DNA of 64,000 bases, from positions 620,001 through 684,000 of the forward strand of contig JBAOHL010000005.1 in NCBI GenBank assembly GCA_037045045.1, read 5' to 3'. Source of the stretch: Phosphoribacter sp037045045 (GTDB lineage Bacteria; Actinomycetota; Actinomycetes; Actinomycetales; Dermatophilaceae). Positions 51,703 to 62,011 of this stretch are shown in pieces (within the stretch, counting starts at the first letter, position 1; each line of letters starts with the position of its first letter). The translations under genes and the position numbers were made by a program. The notes under the pieces were generated by a model, which saw nothing but the letters and a program-made list of their open reading frames with translations, was not told where the DNA came from and made no database searches.

Positions 51703-52816
51703 CGGCCCACCGCAGCGTCGCCGCCACCCCGAGGAAGCGCCCGTATGCCGCCACGGCCCGACCCGCCTCGCGGCGCACGGTGACCCCGACCGGCCCGAAC
51801 GGGGTGACCTCGACGGTGACCCCGGCACGGGTCAGGGTGCGTCGCCACGTGCCGACGACCAGGCCTCCCGCGACGAGCGTCCCCCGGAACATCCCGTTGC
51901 CTCCCGGCACCACCCGAGCCGCCTGCTCGGGCGTGAGCTGGGCGCGCGCGGTCCTTGTAGCCGAGCAACCACTCGTCGAACCCGGGGACGAGCAGCGCAC
52001 CCCGGTGCGTGCCGAGCTCGCCCGGGTCTCCCGCGTCGGCGTGGACGAGGTATGCCGCGTCGCCGAGCCGGACGGAGTGGACCCGACCGTCGGTCAGGGC
52101 CACCGCCTCGCGGGCCACCCGCAGGGGCTGGTCGCACCACCCGGCGAAGTCGCGCTCGGTGACCGGGCCATGGCTGGCGACGTACCGCTCGGCGAGCTGG
52201 GCGAGGGCCTGCTCGCGTCCGGGACGGTTCGGCGACCTGACCCACTCGTCGTGCAGGACGAACGTCGGGACGAGAGCCCAGGTCGGCGCTCGCCCGGATC
52301 GGGCCCTGGCACAGCAACCCGGTCTGGCAGTGCCGCACGAGCAGGTGGTAGGTGCGTTGGCCGCCGCCGTCGATCCCGCGCCCGAGCCAGCACCTCGGTG
52401 GCCTCGGCGCGGCTCATCGTCCCGGCGGAGTCGAGGTGCTCGGCCCACCGCTGCTCGGCCCGCCCGACGATCGCCTCGGTGAGCCCCTCGGCGGCCAGCA
52501 CCCGATCGGCGCCGCGCTGGGCCGGTCCGCTGAGTAGCTGGCACATCCACCCGACGTCCGCCGCGGGCACCCAGTGCAGGGTGCCGCGCATCGGCCAGGT
52601 GCGGGTGATCTCGCGCCGCTCGACCGCGGCGAGCACGTCGTCGACCACCCCACCGGTGCGGAGCCCGATCGACCACAGTCCGCTGCCGAGGTCCTGCGCC
52701 TGCATCGCTGCGTGAGCCTGCACGACGCCCATCGGCGTCGGGTCGGCGAGCGGCCGGGACAGCCCGAGAGCGGCCAACCGGGCCGTACCGATCCGCCGCC
52801 GGTCGGCGAGGTTCAC
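51695..52816 (-). pseudogene. Winged helix DNA-binding protein (AlkZ-like), three frameshifts
   Basis: Read across frames, the product is about 370 residues of the winged-helix/YcaQ-AlkZ-like family: QAHAAMQAQDLGSGLWSIGLRT, REITRTWPMRGTLHWV, then YHLLVRHCQTGLLCQGP and PTWALVPTFVLHDEWV, and the end ERDFAGWCDQPLR...LVPGFDEWLLGYKDR plus LTPEQAARVVPGGNGMF. The relatives bind DNA, and some unhook interstrand crosslinks. Single extra bases near 52380, 52300 and 51948 each break the frame. All three are of the +1 kind, as in the neighbouring dnaE, so consensus error is likelier than decay. Its stop is close to the pseudouridine synthase start. Confidence 0.75.
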
Positions 52817-52912
52817 GCCGTCACCCGCCGGCCCAGGATCGGCGCCCGCCGACGAGCGGAGGGCACGGCATACCGGACGCGGGCCGGACCGGCGGACACG
52901 AGAGCGTCGCCC

Positions 52913-55900
52913 TCAGGCGAGGCAACCCTGCCCGAGCAGGGCCTTGAGGTCGCCGTAGAGGGCCGGCGGAGGGGGTCACCCGGTAGGAGTCGTCGAGCTT
53001 CATCAGGGTGGCGCGGCCCGGCTGGGTGAGCCGAACGTGCACCTCGGTCACGCCGGGGTGTTGACCGAGCACGGAACGCAGCTTCTCGACCCGAGTCCCG
53101 TTGTTGGCCTGCCGGACGCTCAGGGACAGCACGACCGGGCCGCGCGGGCCCTCGCTGGATGTCGGGGAGGGTGAGCTCCTGGGCGAAGATCGTCACCGTC
53201 TCGTCGCGGCTGTTGACCCGGCCTCGGACGACGACGACGGTGTCCGGCGCGAGCCGGCTCGACACGTTGGCGTAGGCGGACGGGAAGAACAGGCACTCGA
53301 CGGCGCCGTCGAGATCTTCGACGGTGGCGATCGCCCAGAGGTCGCCCTTCTTCGTCCGTTTGAGGGCCAGCCCGGTGACGAGCCCAGCCACCGTGACCGG
53401 CGTCCCGTCGGCGCGCGGTTCGTCGCCCATGAGCGCGGCGATCGACGTGTCGGCGTGCTTCGCGAGGACGTGTTCGATGCCGAACAGCGGGTGGTCCGAG
53501 ACGTACAGACCGAGCATCTCCCGCTCGAAGGTCAAGCAGGGTCGGCCTTGTCCCACTCGGACGTCGGCCACCGGCGGCAGCGCGACGAGGGTCACCGCGT
53601 CGTCGGAGTCGCCGAACCCGCCGAACAGCGAGTCCTGCCCGATCGCCTCCTGGCGCTTCTCCTCGGCGAGCGCGTCGACGTAGACCTCGTGAACCTCCAG
53701 CAGGCCCCGCCGGGGGTGACCGAGCGCGTCGAACGCCCCCGCCTTGACGAGCGATTCGATGGTGCGCTTGTTCAGCACGCTGGCCGGGCACTTACGCAGG
53801 AAGTCCTCGAAGTCGACGAACGCCCCGCGCTCGTCCCGGGCCGCGATGATCGCCTCGACGACGTTGCGCCCGACGTTGCGCACCGCCTCGAGCCCGAAGC
53901 GGATGTCCGCCCCGACGGCGGCAAACTGGCCGACCGAGGAGTTGACGTCCGGCGGCAGGACCTTGATGCCCATGCGGCGGCATTCGTTGAGGTAGAGCGC
54001 GGACTTGTCCTTGTCGTCGCGGACGCTGGTGAGCAACGCGGCCATGTACTCGGCCGGGTAGTTCGCCTTGAGGTAGGCCGTCCAATAGGAGACGAGGCCA
54101 TACGCCTTGGCGTGGGCCTTGTTGAAGCCGTAGTCCGAGAACGGGACGAGCGTGTCCCACAGCGTCTTGACGGCGGCCTCGGAGTAGCCGTTGGCGACCA
54201 TCCCGTCGTGGAACGGGACGAACTCGGCGTCGAGGACCTCCTTCTTCTTCTTGCCCATGGCCTTGCGCAGCAGGTCGGCCTTGCCGAGGGAGTAGCCGGC
54301 GACCCGCTGGGCGATCTGCAGGACGTGTTCCTGATAGACGATGAGCCCGTAGGTCGGGTCGAGGATGTCGGCCAGCGGCTCGGCGAGCTCCTGGTGGATC
54401 GGGGCGATCGGCTGCCGCCCGGTCTTGCGCAGCGCGTAGTTGGTGTGGCTGTTCGCGCCCATCGGGCCCGGCCGGTACAGCGCGAGGGTCGCCGAGATGT
54501 CCTCGAACTGGTCGGGCCGCATGAGCCGCAGCAGGCTGCGGGTGCCGCCCCCGTCGAGCTGGAACACCCCGAGCGTGTCGCCGCGGGCCAGCAGCGCGTA
54601 TGCCGCGTCGTCGGTCGGGTCCTTGGACAACTGCTCGAGATCGACGTGCTCGCCCCGGTTCGCCTCGATATTCGCGATGGCGTCGTCGAGGATGGTGAGG
54701 TTGCGCAGGCCGAGGAAGTCCATCTTCACCAGGCCGAGCCGCTCGCACGACGGGTAGTCGAACTGGGTGATGATCTGCCCGTCCTGCTCCCGGCGCATGA
54801 TGGGGATGAGGTCCAACAGCGGCTCGCTGCTCATGATGACCCCGGCGGCGTGCACCCCCCACTGGCGCTTGAGGCCCTCCAGGCCCATCGCCGTCTCGAC
54901 GACCTCCTTGGCCACCGGATCGGCCTCGTGCAGGGCCCGGAAGTCCGCGGCCTCGGCATACCGGCCGTGGGCGGGGTCGAAGATCCCGGACAGCGGGACG
55001 TCCTTGCCCATGACGGCCGGGGGCATCGCCTTGGTGAGTCGCTCGCCGACGGCGAACGGATGGCCCATGACCCGGGCGGCGTCCTTGACCGCCTGCTTGG
55101 CCTTGATCGTGCCGTACGTGACGATCTGGGCGACCCGGTCCTCGCCGTACTTGTCCGTGACGTAGCGGATGACCTCGCCCCGGCGACGCTCGTCGAAGTC
55201 GACGTCGAAGTCGGGCATCGAGGGCCGCTCGGGGTTGAGGAACCGCTCGAAGATCAGGCCGTGCTCGACCGGGTCGAGGTCGGTGATCCGCATGGCGTAG
55301 GCACACATCGACCCGGCACCGGACCCGCGGCCCGGGCCGACCCGGATGCCGTTGTCCTTGGCCCAGTTGATGAAGTCGGCGACGACGAGGAAGTACCCGG
55401 CATACCCCTTGCCGAGGATGACCTCGGTCTCGTATGCCGCCTGCGTGCGGGCGTAGTCGGGGATGCCGCCCGGGTAGCGCCCGTGCAGGCCCCGCTCGAC
55501 CTCCTTGACGAACCAACTCGTCTCGCTCTCCCCAGGCGGGCACGGGAAGCGGGGCATGTAGCGGCCCTCGTCCTCGGTGAACGAGACCTCGCACTGCTCG
55601 GCGACGAGCAGGGTGTTGTCGCACGCCTGGGGCAGCTCGCGGAACAGCGTGGCGCATCTGCTCGGGGGTCTTGAGGTAGAACTCCTCGCCGTCGAACTTG
55701 AAGCGCCCCGGGTCCGCGAGCGTCGAGCCCGACTGGACGCACAACAGCGCGGCGTGGGCGGTCGCGTCGGCGGCGGCGGTGTAGTGCAGGTCGTTGGTGG
55801 CCAGCAGCGGCAGCCCGAGGTCCTTGGCCAGGCGCAGCAGCTCGCGCTGGGTCTGGCGTTCGATGGGGATGCCGTGGTCCATCACCTCGGCGTAGAAGTT

Positions 55901-56472
55901 GCCCGGCCCGAAGATGTCGCGGAACTCCGCCGCCGCCTCCCGGGCCACGGTCGTACTGCCCCATCCGCAGCCGGGTCTGGACCTCCCCGCCGACGCATCC
56001 GGTGGTGGCGATGAGCCCGCCGGCGTAGCTGGCGAGCAGCTCGCGGTCGATGCGGGGCTTGAAGTAGTGCCCCTCGAGGGAGGCCAGCGAGCTCATCCGG
56101 AACAGGTTGTGCATGCCGCCGGTGGTGCGCGCGAGCAGTGTCATGTGGGTGTAGGCGCCCGACGCCGCCGACGTCGTCGCGGGACGTTGCCGTCGCCGAA
56201 ACGCACCCGGGTCTTGTCCGAGCGGTGCGTCCCGGGGGTGAGGTAGGCCTCGACCCCGATGATCGGCTTGATGCCCGTGCTTGCTCGCCTTGGCCCAGAA
56301 CTCGTAGGCCCCGAAGACGTAGCCGTGGTCGGTCGTGGCGATCGCCGGCATCCCCATCGCCGCAGCCGCCGCGAGCAGCTCGTCGATCCGCGCCGCGCCG
56401 TCGAGCATCGAGTACTCGGTGTGGCACGTGCAGGTGGACGAAGCTCGAGTCGCGGGAGGGCTGGGTGGGCAT
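52913..56472 (-). CDS. dnaE: DNA polymerase III alpha subunit, with eight apparent frameshifts
   Basis: Joined across frames this is a DnaE1 of about 1180 residues, the replicative polymerase. It has the N-terminal PHP domain (FVHLHVHTEYSMLDG, TTDHG), the palm with the catalytic acidic residues in MPDFDVDFDERRR, the HAAGVIMS region, the fingers FNKAHAKAYGLVSYWTAYLKANYP, an HhH domain, and an OB fold (VTVAGLVTGLALKRTKKGDLWA). Single extra bases near 56426, 56275, 56185, 56170, 55950, 55657, 53155 and 52965 each shift the frame the same way, mostly at doubled C or G runs. An essential gene would not carry these, so they are probably consensus errors. The stop lies at 52913-52915. Confidence 0.85.
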
Positions 56473-56529
56473 CGACGCGAGTGTATGCCGCCCCGCCGAC
56501 CGCGGCTCGCTCGGCGCGCCTCCGCCGGT

Positions 56530-56934
56530 CTAGTCCACCCGTCGTCCGCTCGTGGTCGCCACCGTCACGTCCGGTATGGTCCGCTCGATCAGGCGCCTGT
56601 CCTCCAGGGCCCGCAGATAGGGCACGAGCCGTTCGAACACCGGCTCGGCATCGGGCCCGTACTCCAGCGTGAGTCGCCGTCCTATGTCGCCCACGCTGGC
56701 GCCGTCGTCGAACTGGCGCGTCACGAAGCTGCCGTACGCGTCCAGGGTGAGTCGGCGTTGCAGCGGGATGCGGACGCCCAGCCGACGGAAGATCCGCTGG
56801 ATCCGGTGATCCTGGGGATCGGCCAGAGTGACGATGCCCTGGCCGTCCTCCTCCAGAACCACGGCCTGCGTGAGCCGGTAGACGGTCTGGAGCGGCAGCG
56901 CCGCACCCCTGTGACGCCTGCTATCCCTTGGCAC
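56530..56934 (-). CDS. PqqD-like small protein coupled to the OPT transporter
   Basis: This 134-residue protein overlaps the OPT stop by 14 bp (GTG start), so it is translationally linked to it. The C-terminal about 70 residues (GSFVTRQFDDGASVGDIGRRL... PYLRALEDRRLIE) resemble the PqqD/RiPP-recognition fold, a winged-helix that binds peptides. The N-terminal part (TQAVVLEEDGQGIVTL) is extra. A peptide-binding protein beside an oligopeptide transporter could deliver or sense peptides. Family assignment is by pattern only. Confidence 0.6.
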   Translation of the reverse strand: MPRDSRRHRGAALPLQTVYRLTQAVVLEEDGQGIVTLADPQDHRIQRIFRRLGVRIPLQRRLTLDAYGSFVTRQFDDGASVGDIGRRLTLEYGPDAEPVFERLVPYLRALEDRRLIERTIPDVTVATTSGRRVD

Positions 56935-58846
56935 GTTTGGTCCCCGCGGTGAAGAGGGTCGCGATGGTGGCCACGAGCAGGACGACCAGCAGGATCCAGG
57001 CCATGGTGTTCGAGGCGGCGAAGCCGCCGATGTCGGCCACCTTCAGGACCCCGGACACCTGCAGGATGATGCCGACGAGCCCGACGAGGGAACTGCCCGC
57101 CACCAACCCGGCCGCGAGGCTGATGCCGTTGGAGACCTTGGCGTCCTTGTCTGCGTCGCTGGAGGCCGTCTTCTCCATGAGCAGCCGGACCAACGCACCG
57201 ACCAGGATGATCGATGTCGTGGCGATCGGCAGGTAGAACCCGATGGCCACCGTCATCACCGGAAGCCTGAGCAGGAAGAAGAAGACACCCATGACCATGC
57301 CAGCGATGATCATGCCCCACGGCAGTCGTCCGGAGACGATGCCCTCGGTCAACGTCGCCATGAGATTGGCCTGCGGCAGCGCGAATTGCACTTGGTCCCC
57401 CGCGAGGACGAGTTGATCCTTCAGGACGAGGATCGTGCCCACGACGGTGAGCACGCCGACGAGGGCGGCGACGGTGAGGTACTTGCTCATCTCGTTGCGG
57501 CTGCCACCGAGGATCATGCTCACCTTTTGTGACTGACTGTAGCCACCGGCCATCGCGATGGCGGTCACGATGAACGACCCGAACAGCAGCAGCGACTTGT
57601 TGTTGCCCGGAGTAGTCCAGCCGAAGCCGACGAACAGCAGAGCGACCAGCACCAGCGAGGCGATGGTCATACCCGAAACGGGAAGATTGGAGGTGCCGAC
57701 CGTGCCGGTGAGGCGGCCCGACACGATGACGAACAGCATGGCCAGAACGAGCGACAGCACCGAGACCAGAATCGCCATGACGATGTTCCCGCCGGAGATG
57801 ACGAACCCGCCCGCGAACGAGACGAGGACACCGCCCAACAGGATGATGCGCCCGATCTGGGCACCCGCCTCGGTCGACCCCCCGGCCTTGGCTCCAAACG
57901 TCTCGCGGATGGAGGTGACGATCGTCGGCACGAGGCGGACCGCCCCGATGAGGCCGCCCGACAGCATCATGCCGGCGCCGATGTAGCGCAGATAGCTCCT
58001 GCCGATGTCGCCGACCGTCATGGCGTTGACATGAACGGAGGGGTCATTCCAGACGGTCGCCGCATCGCCGGCGAAGGAGGCAAAGTAGCCGATGAGCGGC
58101 AGGACGGCGAAGTTGGCGAGGATCGATCCGCTGAACATCATGAGCGACACGTCCGTGCCGACGATGTAGCCGATACCGAGCAGCATCGGGCTGACTTCCA
58201 TTTGGATCCGCCACTTGTAGAACGACTCGTTCACGTAGGAAATGACGTTGTTGACTTGATTCAAGAACGCGCCCGTGACCAGCGTGATGACACCGCCGAT
58301 GCCAAAACCGATGCCCATATACTTCAGCGATTCGCCCATGCCCTCGGATGCGACGAGCGTCTCGGAGATCGCCATCGCCTCGGGGTACATCAATTTCCCG
58401 TGCTCTTCGACGAGCAGGTACTGGTGGACCAAGGTGGACACGCCGATGCCGAACAGAACGCCGGCGACACCGACAATGACCCCTTCGAGGAAGGTGACCT
58501 GCCCCCCGATGAGAAGAATGGAGGGCAAGACGAAGATCAAGCCGGAGGCCACCGACTCCCCACCCGAGGACATACCCTGCAGGAGGTTCTTCCCCAGGAT
58601 GCCCTTCGGCCTGGCGAGGGCCGCGATGATGGCTGAGCCCAGGATGGATCCGGGTATACCGGCCGCGACCGTGAGGCCGGACTTCATCCCCGAGTATGCC
58701 GTGGAAGCGGCAAACAAGGCCGCTAAAATGATGCCCGCGACCATGACGACGGCATTGCCGCCGAGCCGATTTCCTGAGGAGATGTAGGGGACGTAGTCCT
58801 TCCCGTCCACGCCACCATAGGATTCTTTTGGCAGCTGCTTGTGCAT
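56921..58846 (-). CDS. OPT-family oligopeptide transporter
   Basis: This 641-residue membrane protein has about 14-16 hydrophobic helices and OPT landmarks: AASTAYSGMKSGLTVAAGIPGSIL, GGESVASGLIF and YPEAMAISETLVASEG. It should import di- to penta-peptides or peptide-metal complexes by proton symport. A strong GGAGGAAATGT leader precedes the ATG. The gene is poorer in GC and richer in A/T-ending codons than its neighbours and sits between conserved dnaE and rluD, so it was probably acquired laterally. It has one copy of the resident octamer (near 58694). Confidence 0.9.
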   Translation of the reverse strand: MHKQLPKESYGGVDGKDYVPYISSGNRLGGNAVVMVAGIILAALFAASTAYSGMKSGLTVAAGIPGSILGSAIIAALARPKGILGKNLLQGMSSGGESVASGLIFVLPSILLIGGQVTFLEGVIVGVAGVLFGIGVSTLVHQYLLVEEHGKLMYPEAMAISETLVASEGMGESLKYMGIGFGIGGVITLVTGAFLNQVNNVISYVNESFYKWRIQMEVSPMLLGIGYIVGTDVSLMMFSGSILANFAVLPLIGYFASFAGDAATVWNDPSVHVNAMTVGDIGRSYLRYIGAGMMLSGGLIGAVRLVPTIVTSIRETFGAKAGGSTEAGAQIGRIILLGGVLVSFAGGFVISGGNIVMAILVSVLSLVLAMLFVIVSGRLTGTVGTSNLPVSGMTIASLVLVALLFVGFGWTTPGNNKSLLLFGSFIVTAIAMAGGYSQSQKVSMILGGSRNEMSKYLTVAALVGVLTVVGTILVLKDQLVLAGDQVQFALPQANLMATLTEGIVSGRLPWGMIIAGMVMGVFFFLLRLPVMTVAIGFYLPIATTSIILVGALVRLLMEKTASSDADKDAKVSNGISLAAGLVAGSSLVGLVGIILQVSGVLKVADIGGFAASNTMAWILLVVLLVATIATLFTAGTKRAKG

Positions 58847-59160
58847 ACATTTCCTCCGATTTCAGAGCAATGAAGTCGAATATGCGGCGCCGCCGCCCCG
58901 CGCAAGGGGTGATAGGAGTGCGTGGGGACCTCGGTGTCCGGTGAGAACACTACCGAGGACCGGCGGGACCCTGCAGCGCCGAAGTAGGCAAATTTCGGCC
59001 GGATGCCTGCCCCAGGCTCACGTAATCGATTTCATGTCTTCGAGCGGTTTCGAATGGGTTCAGATTGACGGCCCGCGGCGCCGGCGGAATCGATATCACC
59101 GCGGTGTTGATGACTTACCCGTAGGGGAGCCTCTCGGACTCGGCGGCGCGCTGCGCGCGT
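58847..59160. other. Intergenic region upstream of the OPT gene
   Basis: This 314-bp stretch carries the OPT ribosome-binding site and presumably its promoter. It is less GC-rich than average. It contains no recognisable gene or RNA. Confidence 0.4.
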
Positions 59161-60108
59161 TCAGCCGGCGGCGAGGATGTCCAGCGCGCGCTCGAGGTCG
59201 GCCGGGTACGGGCTCGTGAAGCTCACCCAGGCGCCGGTGCCGGGATGTTCGAACCCCAACCCGACCGCGTGCAACCACTGCCGGTCCAGGCGCAGCCGCG
59301 CCGCCAGCCGCGGGTCGGCCCCGTACAGCGGGTCGCCGCAACACGGGTGACGCAGGGCAGCCAGGTGCACCCGGATCTGATGCGTGCGTCCCGTCTCGAG
59401 CTTGATCCCCAGCAGCGCGGCGCTGGTGAACGAGTGGAATGCCTCGATCAGCTCGTAATGCGTGACGGCAGGCTTGCCCGAGGCCATCACGGCGAACTTG
59501 AACTCGGCCCCCGGCCGTCGACCGATCGGGGCGTCGATGGTCCCGACCATGGGATCCGGGAGCCCCTGCACGAGTGCGTGATAGGTCTTGTCGACCTGGC
59601 GGGTCTTGAAGGCGCGCTTGAGCCTGCTGTACGCGTACTCGCTCTTGGCGACGACCATGAGCCCGGACGTGCCCACGTCGAGTCGGCTGACGATCCCCTG
59701 CCGTTCGCTGGCCCCGGAGGTGGCGATCCGGTAACCGGCGGCGGCGAGGCCGGCGAGGACGTTCGGGCCGCTCCAATTGACACTCGGATGCGCCGCCACG
59801 CCAACCGGCTTGTCGACGACGAGCAGGTCGTCGTCGTCGTGGATGACCGTCATCCCCGGCACCGGCTCGGCGACCACCGCGAGGGACACCGAGCGGACTG
59901 CGGGGAGGGTGACCTCGAGAAGCGCACCCGTGGTGACCCGGTCGGACTTGCCGACGGGACGGCGGTCGAGCACGACATGCCCCGCAGCGGCCAGGTCCGC
60001 GGCGCGCGTGCGCGACAGGCCGAACAGGCGGGACAGCGCGGTGTCGACCCGTTCGCCGCTCAGCCCCTCGGGCACGAGCACGCAGCGCGGCTCGCTGTGG
60101 TCGGTCAC
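59161..60108 (-). CDS. RluD-type pseudouridine synthase
   Basis: This 315-residue protein has an N-terminal S4 RNA-binding domain (GERVDTALSRLFGLSRTRAADL) and a RluD catalytic domain. The catalytic Asp is in IVSRLDVGTSGLMVVAKS, with TGRTHQIRVHLAALRHPCCGDPLYG at the C-terminal end. It probably modifies 23S rRNA. The GTG start overlaps the lspA stop by 4 bp, so it is cotranslated with lspA. The lspA-rluD order is common to actinobacteria. Confidence 0.93.
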   Translation of the reverse strand: MTDHSEPRCVLVPEGLSGERVDTALSRLFGLSRTRAADLAAAGHVVLDRRPVGKSDRVTTGALLEVTLPAVRSVSLAVVAEPVPGMTVIHDDDDLLVVDKPVGVAAHPSVNWSGPNVLAGLAAAGYRIATSGASERQGIVSRLDVGTSGLMVVAKSEYAYSRLKRAFKTRQVDKTYHALVQGLPDPMVGTIDAPIGRRPGAEFKFAVMASGKPAVTHYELIEAFHSFTSAALLGIKLETGRTHQIRVHLAALRHPCCGDPLYGADPRLAARLRLDRQWLHAVGLGFEHPGTGAWVSFTSPYPADLERALDILAAG

Positions 60109-60689
60109 GACTGCGGCCCGGTATGCCGTGTCGCTCGTGGCTGGCGTCGCCCGTCGACGCCGATCCCGCGCTGGGCGAGCACGGCGATGAGCCCGGCGGC
60201 GGCGACGATGACGATGTCCGCGACGTTGCCGACGAACCAGCCGTTGTAGTCGATGAAGTCGATGACGTGCCCCTGGCCGAACGACGGCGGCCGGGTGAGC
60301 CGATCGGTGAGGTTGCCGAGCGCGCCGCCGAGCAGCAGGCCGAACGCCCAGGCCCAGCCCAGCGAACCGAGCCTCCGGCTCGTGCGCACGACGACGACAA
60401 GGACGACCACGGCCAGCACAGAGAGCACCCAGGTGTTGCCGGTGCCGATAGAGAAGGCGGCGCCGGGGTTTCGGATGAGGACGAGGCGAAGGACGCTGCC
60501 GACGAGGTCGCGAGGAGGGGCGTCGGTGAGGGCCGCGACGGCCCAGGCCTTGCTCGCCTGGTCGGCCGCATACGAGGTGAGGGCGAGTACGGCGACGAGC
60601 GCGAAGAGCCGTCGCGCCGGCCGGCCCGCGTTGGCGGGATCGGGTGTGTCGATCAGCCGCGCTCCGCCTTCTCCTTGCAGGAGCGGCAC
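60105..60689 (-). CDS. lspA: Lipoprotein signal peptidase
   Basis: LspA is an aspartic membrane peptidase that removes signal peptides from prolipoproteins such as the DUF3515 and L,D-transpeptidase proteins here. Four hydrophobic helices are visible, with the family motifs RNPGAAFS, GGALGNLTDR (catalytic Asp) and HVIDFIDYNGWFVGNVADI (second catalytic Asp). The GTG at 60689 is used; it overlaps the dksA-like gene. An ATG at 60743 and a CTG at the dksA stop are other options. Confidence 0.9.
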   Translation of the reverse strand: MPLLQGEGGARLIDTPDPANAGRPARRLFALVAVLALTSYAADQASKAWAVAALTDAPPRDLVGSVLRLVLIRNPGAAFSIGTGNTWVLSVLAVVVLVVVVRTSRRLGSLGWAWAFGLLLGGALGNLTDRLTRPPSFGQGHVIDFIDYNGWFVGNVADIVIVAAAGLIAVLAQRGIGVDGRRQPRATRHTGPQS

Positions 60690-61852
60690 AACGTCGCCCT
60701 CGGCGCGGCCTGCAGGCGGAACTTGCCGATCGGTTGGCTGCACGCCTCGCAGACGCCGTACGTGCCGCCGTTGAGGCGTTCGAGGGCGTGCCGGTTCTGG
60801 GCCAGCTTGTCGCGGGAGACGTTGGCCAGCGAGATCTCCTGCTCGCGCTCGTAGGTCTTGGCCCCGGCATCCGCCTGGTCGTCGCCGGAGCCGTCACCGG
60901 CATCCCAGATGAGCCCTTGGAGGTCCTCCTCGACGACCTGGATGTCCGTCACGGCTCGCTGAATGTCCCGCTCGATCTCTCGGCGGATCTCGGCGATCTC
61001 GTCGGCGGTCCAGGGGTCCTCGTCCGGTCGGACCGGCAGCAGGCCCGCGCCCGAGGTGGACGGGTCGGACCCTCGCGTCCGGGCGCGCGTGCCGGTGGTT
61101 TGGGCCGAGCGTGCCGGCGCGGCGGCCGGCGTGCGAGAGCTGCGCTTGGTCGCGCTCGTGGCCGCGGTCGAGCTGGTCATGGCCGAAGGGGTGGCGAGCG
61201 CGGCTCGGGTCCGGGTGCGCGGGCTCGCGGCAACGGACGTACCGGCCGGCGCGGACTTGCTTGCCGGCACCGTCGCGCCCTTGCCGGCGGATGCCGACGC
61301 GGTCTTGCCGGCGGATGCCGACGCGGTCTTGCCGGCGGATGCCGACGCGGTCTTGCCGGCGGATGCCGACGCGGTCTTGCTGGCGGATGCCGACGCGGTC
61401 TTGCGGGTCGGCGCGGGGGTGCTCGCGGGGGCCCGCGACGAAGCGGCCTTACCGGCGGACGTGACGTTTGCCTTACGGGCCGGCGCTGTGGTCTGACCGG
61501 CGCGTCGTCCACCTGGGGCCGATACCGCGGAGGACTTCGGTTCGGGCGTGGACCTCGTCGAGGGATTCGCCGCCGGGGCGATGGCCTTGGCCGGTTTCGC
61601 AGCCGACCGAGCCGTGCTCACAGACCCGGACGCCCGGTTGGAGCTTGACCCCGCAGGCTTGGCCGCCCGGGCCGTCTTCGGCACCGTCGCCGCAGGCGCC
61701 GACGACCCGCCGGCGGAGGTGGGTTGTCTCGTCGCGGCGGCCTTCCTCGAGCCCGCCGCCCGCGTGGCCGGGGCCGACGTCACGACCGCTCGATCGGCAG
61801 AGCGCCGAGCCGGCGCGGCCCCGCGTCCTGCCGCCCCCTTGCTCGAAGCCAT
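60653..61852 (-). CDS. DksA/TraR-type zinc finger protein with long repetitive N-terminus
   Basis: The last about 110 residues are the TraR/DksA-like domain: a helical pair (EIAEIRREIERDIQRAV) then a CxxC...CxxC zinc finger (CEACSQPIGKF...CRSC). It lacks a clear DxxDxA tip. The first about 280 residues are a disordered Ser/Thr/Ala/Lys/Pro region with KTASASAG repeats that resembles histone H1-like tails. Such proteins are known near lspA in actinobacteria. The likely role is RNA polymerase or nucleoid binding, by family and composition only. The ATG at 61852 (MASSKGAAG) is the likely start. Confidence 0.8.
   Translation of the reverse strand: MASSKGAAGRGAAPARRSADRAVVTSAPATRAAGSRKAAATRQPTSAGGSSAPAATVPKTARAAKPAGSSSNRASGSVSTARSAAKPAKAIAPAANPSTRSTPEPKSSAVSAPGGRRAGQTTAPARKANVTSAGKAASSRAPASTPAPTRKTASASASKTASASAGKTASASAGKTASASAGKTASASAGKGATVPASKSAPAGTSVAASPRTRTRAALATPSAMTSSTAATSATKRSSRTPAAAPARSAQTTGTRARTRGSDPSTSGAGLLPVRPDEDPWTADEIAEIRREIERDIQRAVTDIQVVEEDLQGLIWDAGDGSGDDQADAGAKTYEREQEISLANVSRDKLAQNRHALERLNGGTYGVCEACSQPIGKFRLQAAPRATLCRSCKEKAERG
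61281..61400 (-). repeat. Five 24-bp tandem repeats in the dksA-like gene
   Basis: Five tandem units of 24 bp start TTGCCGGCGGATGCCGACGC; four are identical and the fifth has one change. They encode the repeated KTASASAG of the N-terminal tail. Copy number should vary between strains. Confidence 0.9.
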
Positions 61853-62011
61853 CGCTGCCTCCCGTGCGAGTCGCTCGGCCGGTGCACGCCGACGCCCGAG
61901 GATAGGACACGACGCCAACCCAGACGAATCGGCAGCCTCCGACTCGCCGCAACGGGCAGCCGAAGGTGACGAACGGCATACCGGGCCGTCCGCCCCGCCA
62001 CGGTCAGATGG

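Noticed and set aside
53101..55674. 857-codon open frame on the + strand opposite dnaE
   Set aside because: The opposite strand gives clear DnaE motifs in pieces, and this frame has none; it is a shadow.
52913..56472. Programmed frameshifting in dnaE
   Set aside because: Eight shifts without slippery heptamers or downstream structures, all at random places, cannot be programmed.
61281..61400. CRISPR-like array
   Set aside because: The units are tandem without spacers, in frame inside a coding region. The HupB tail is the same case.
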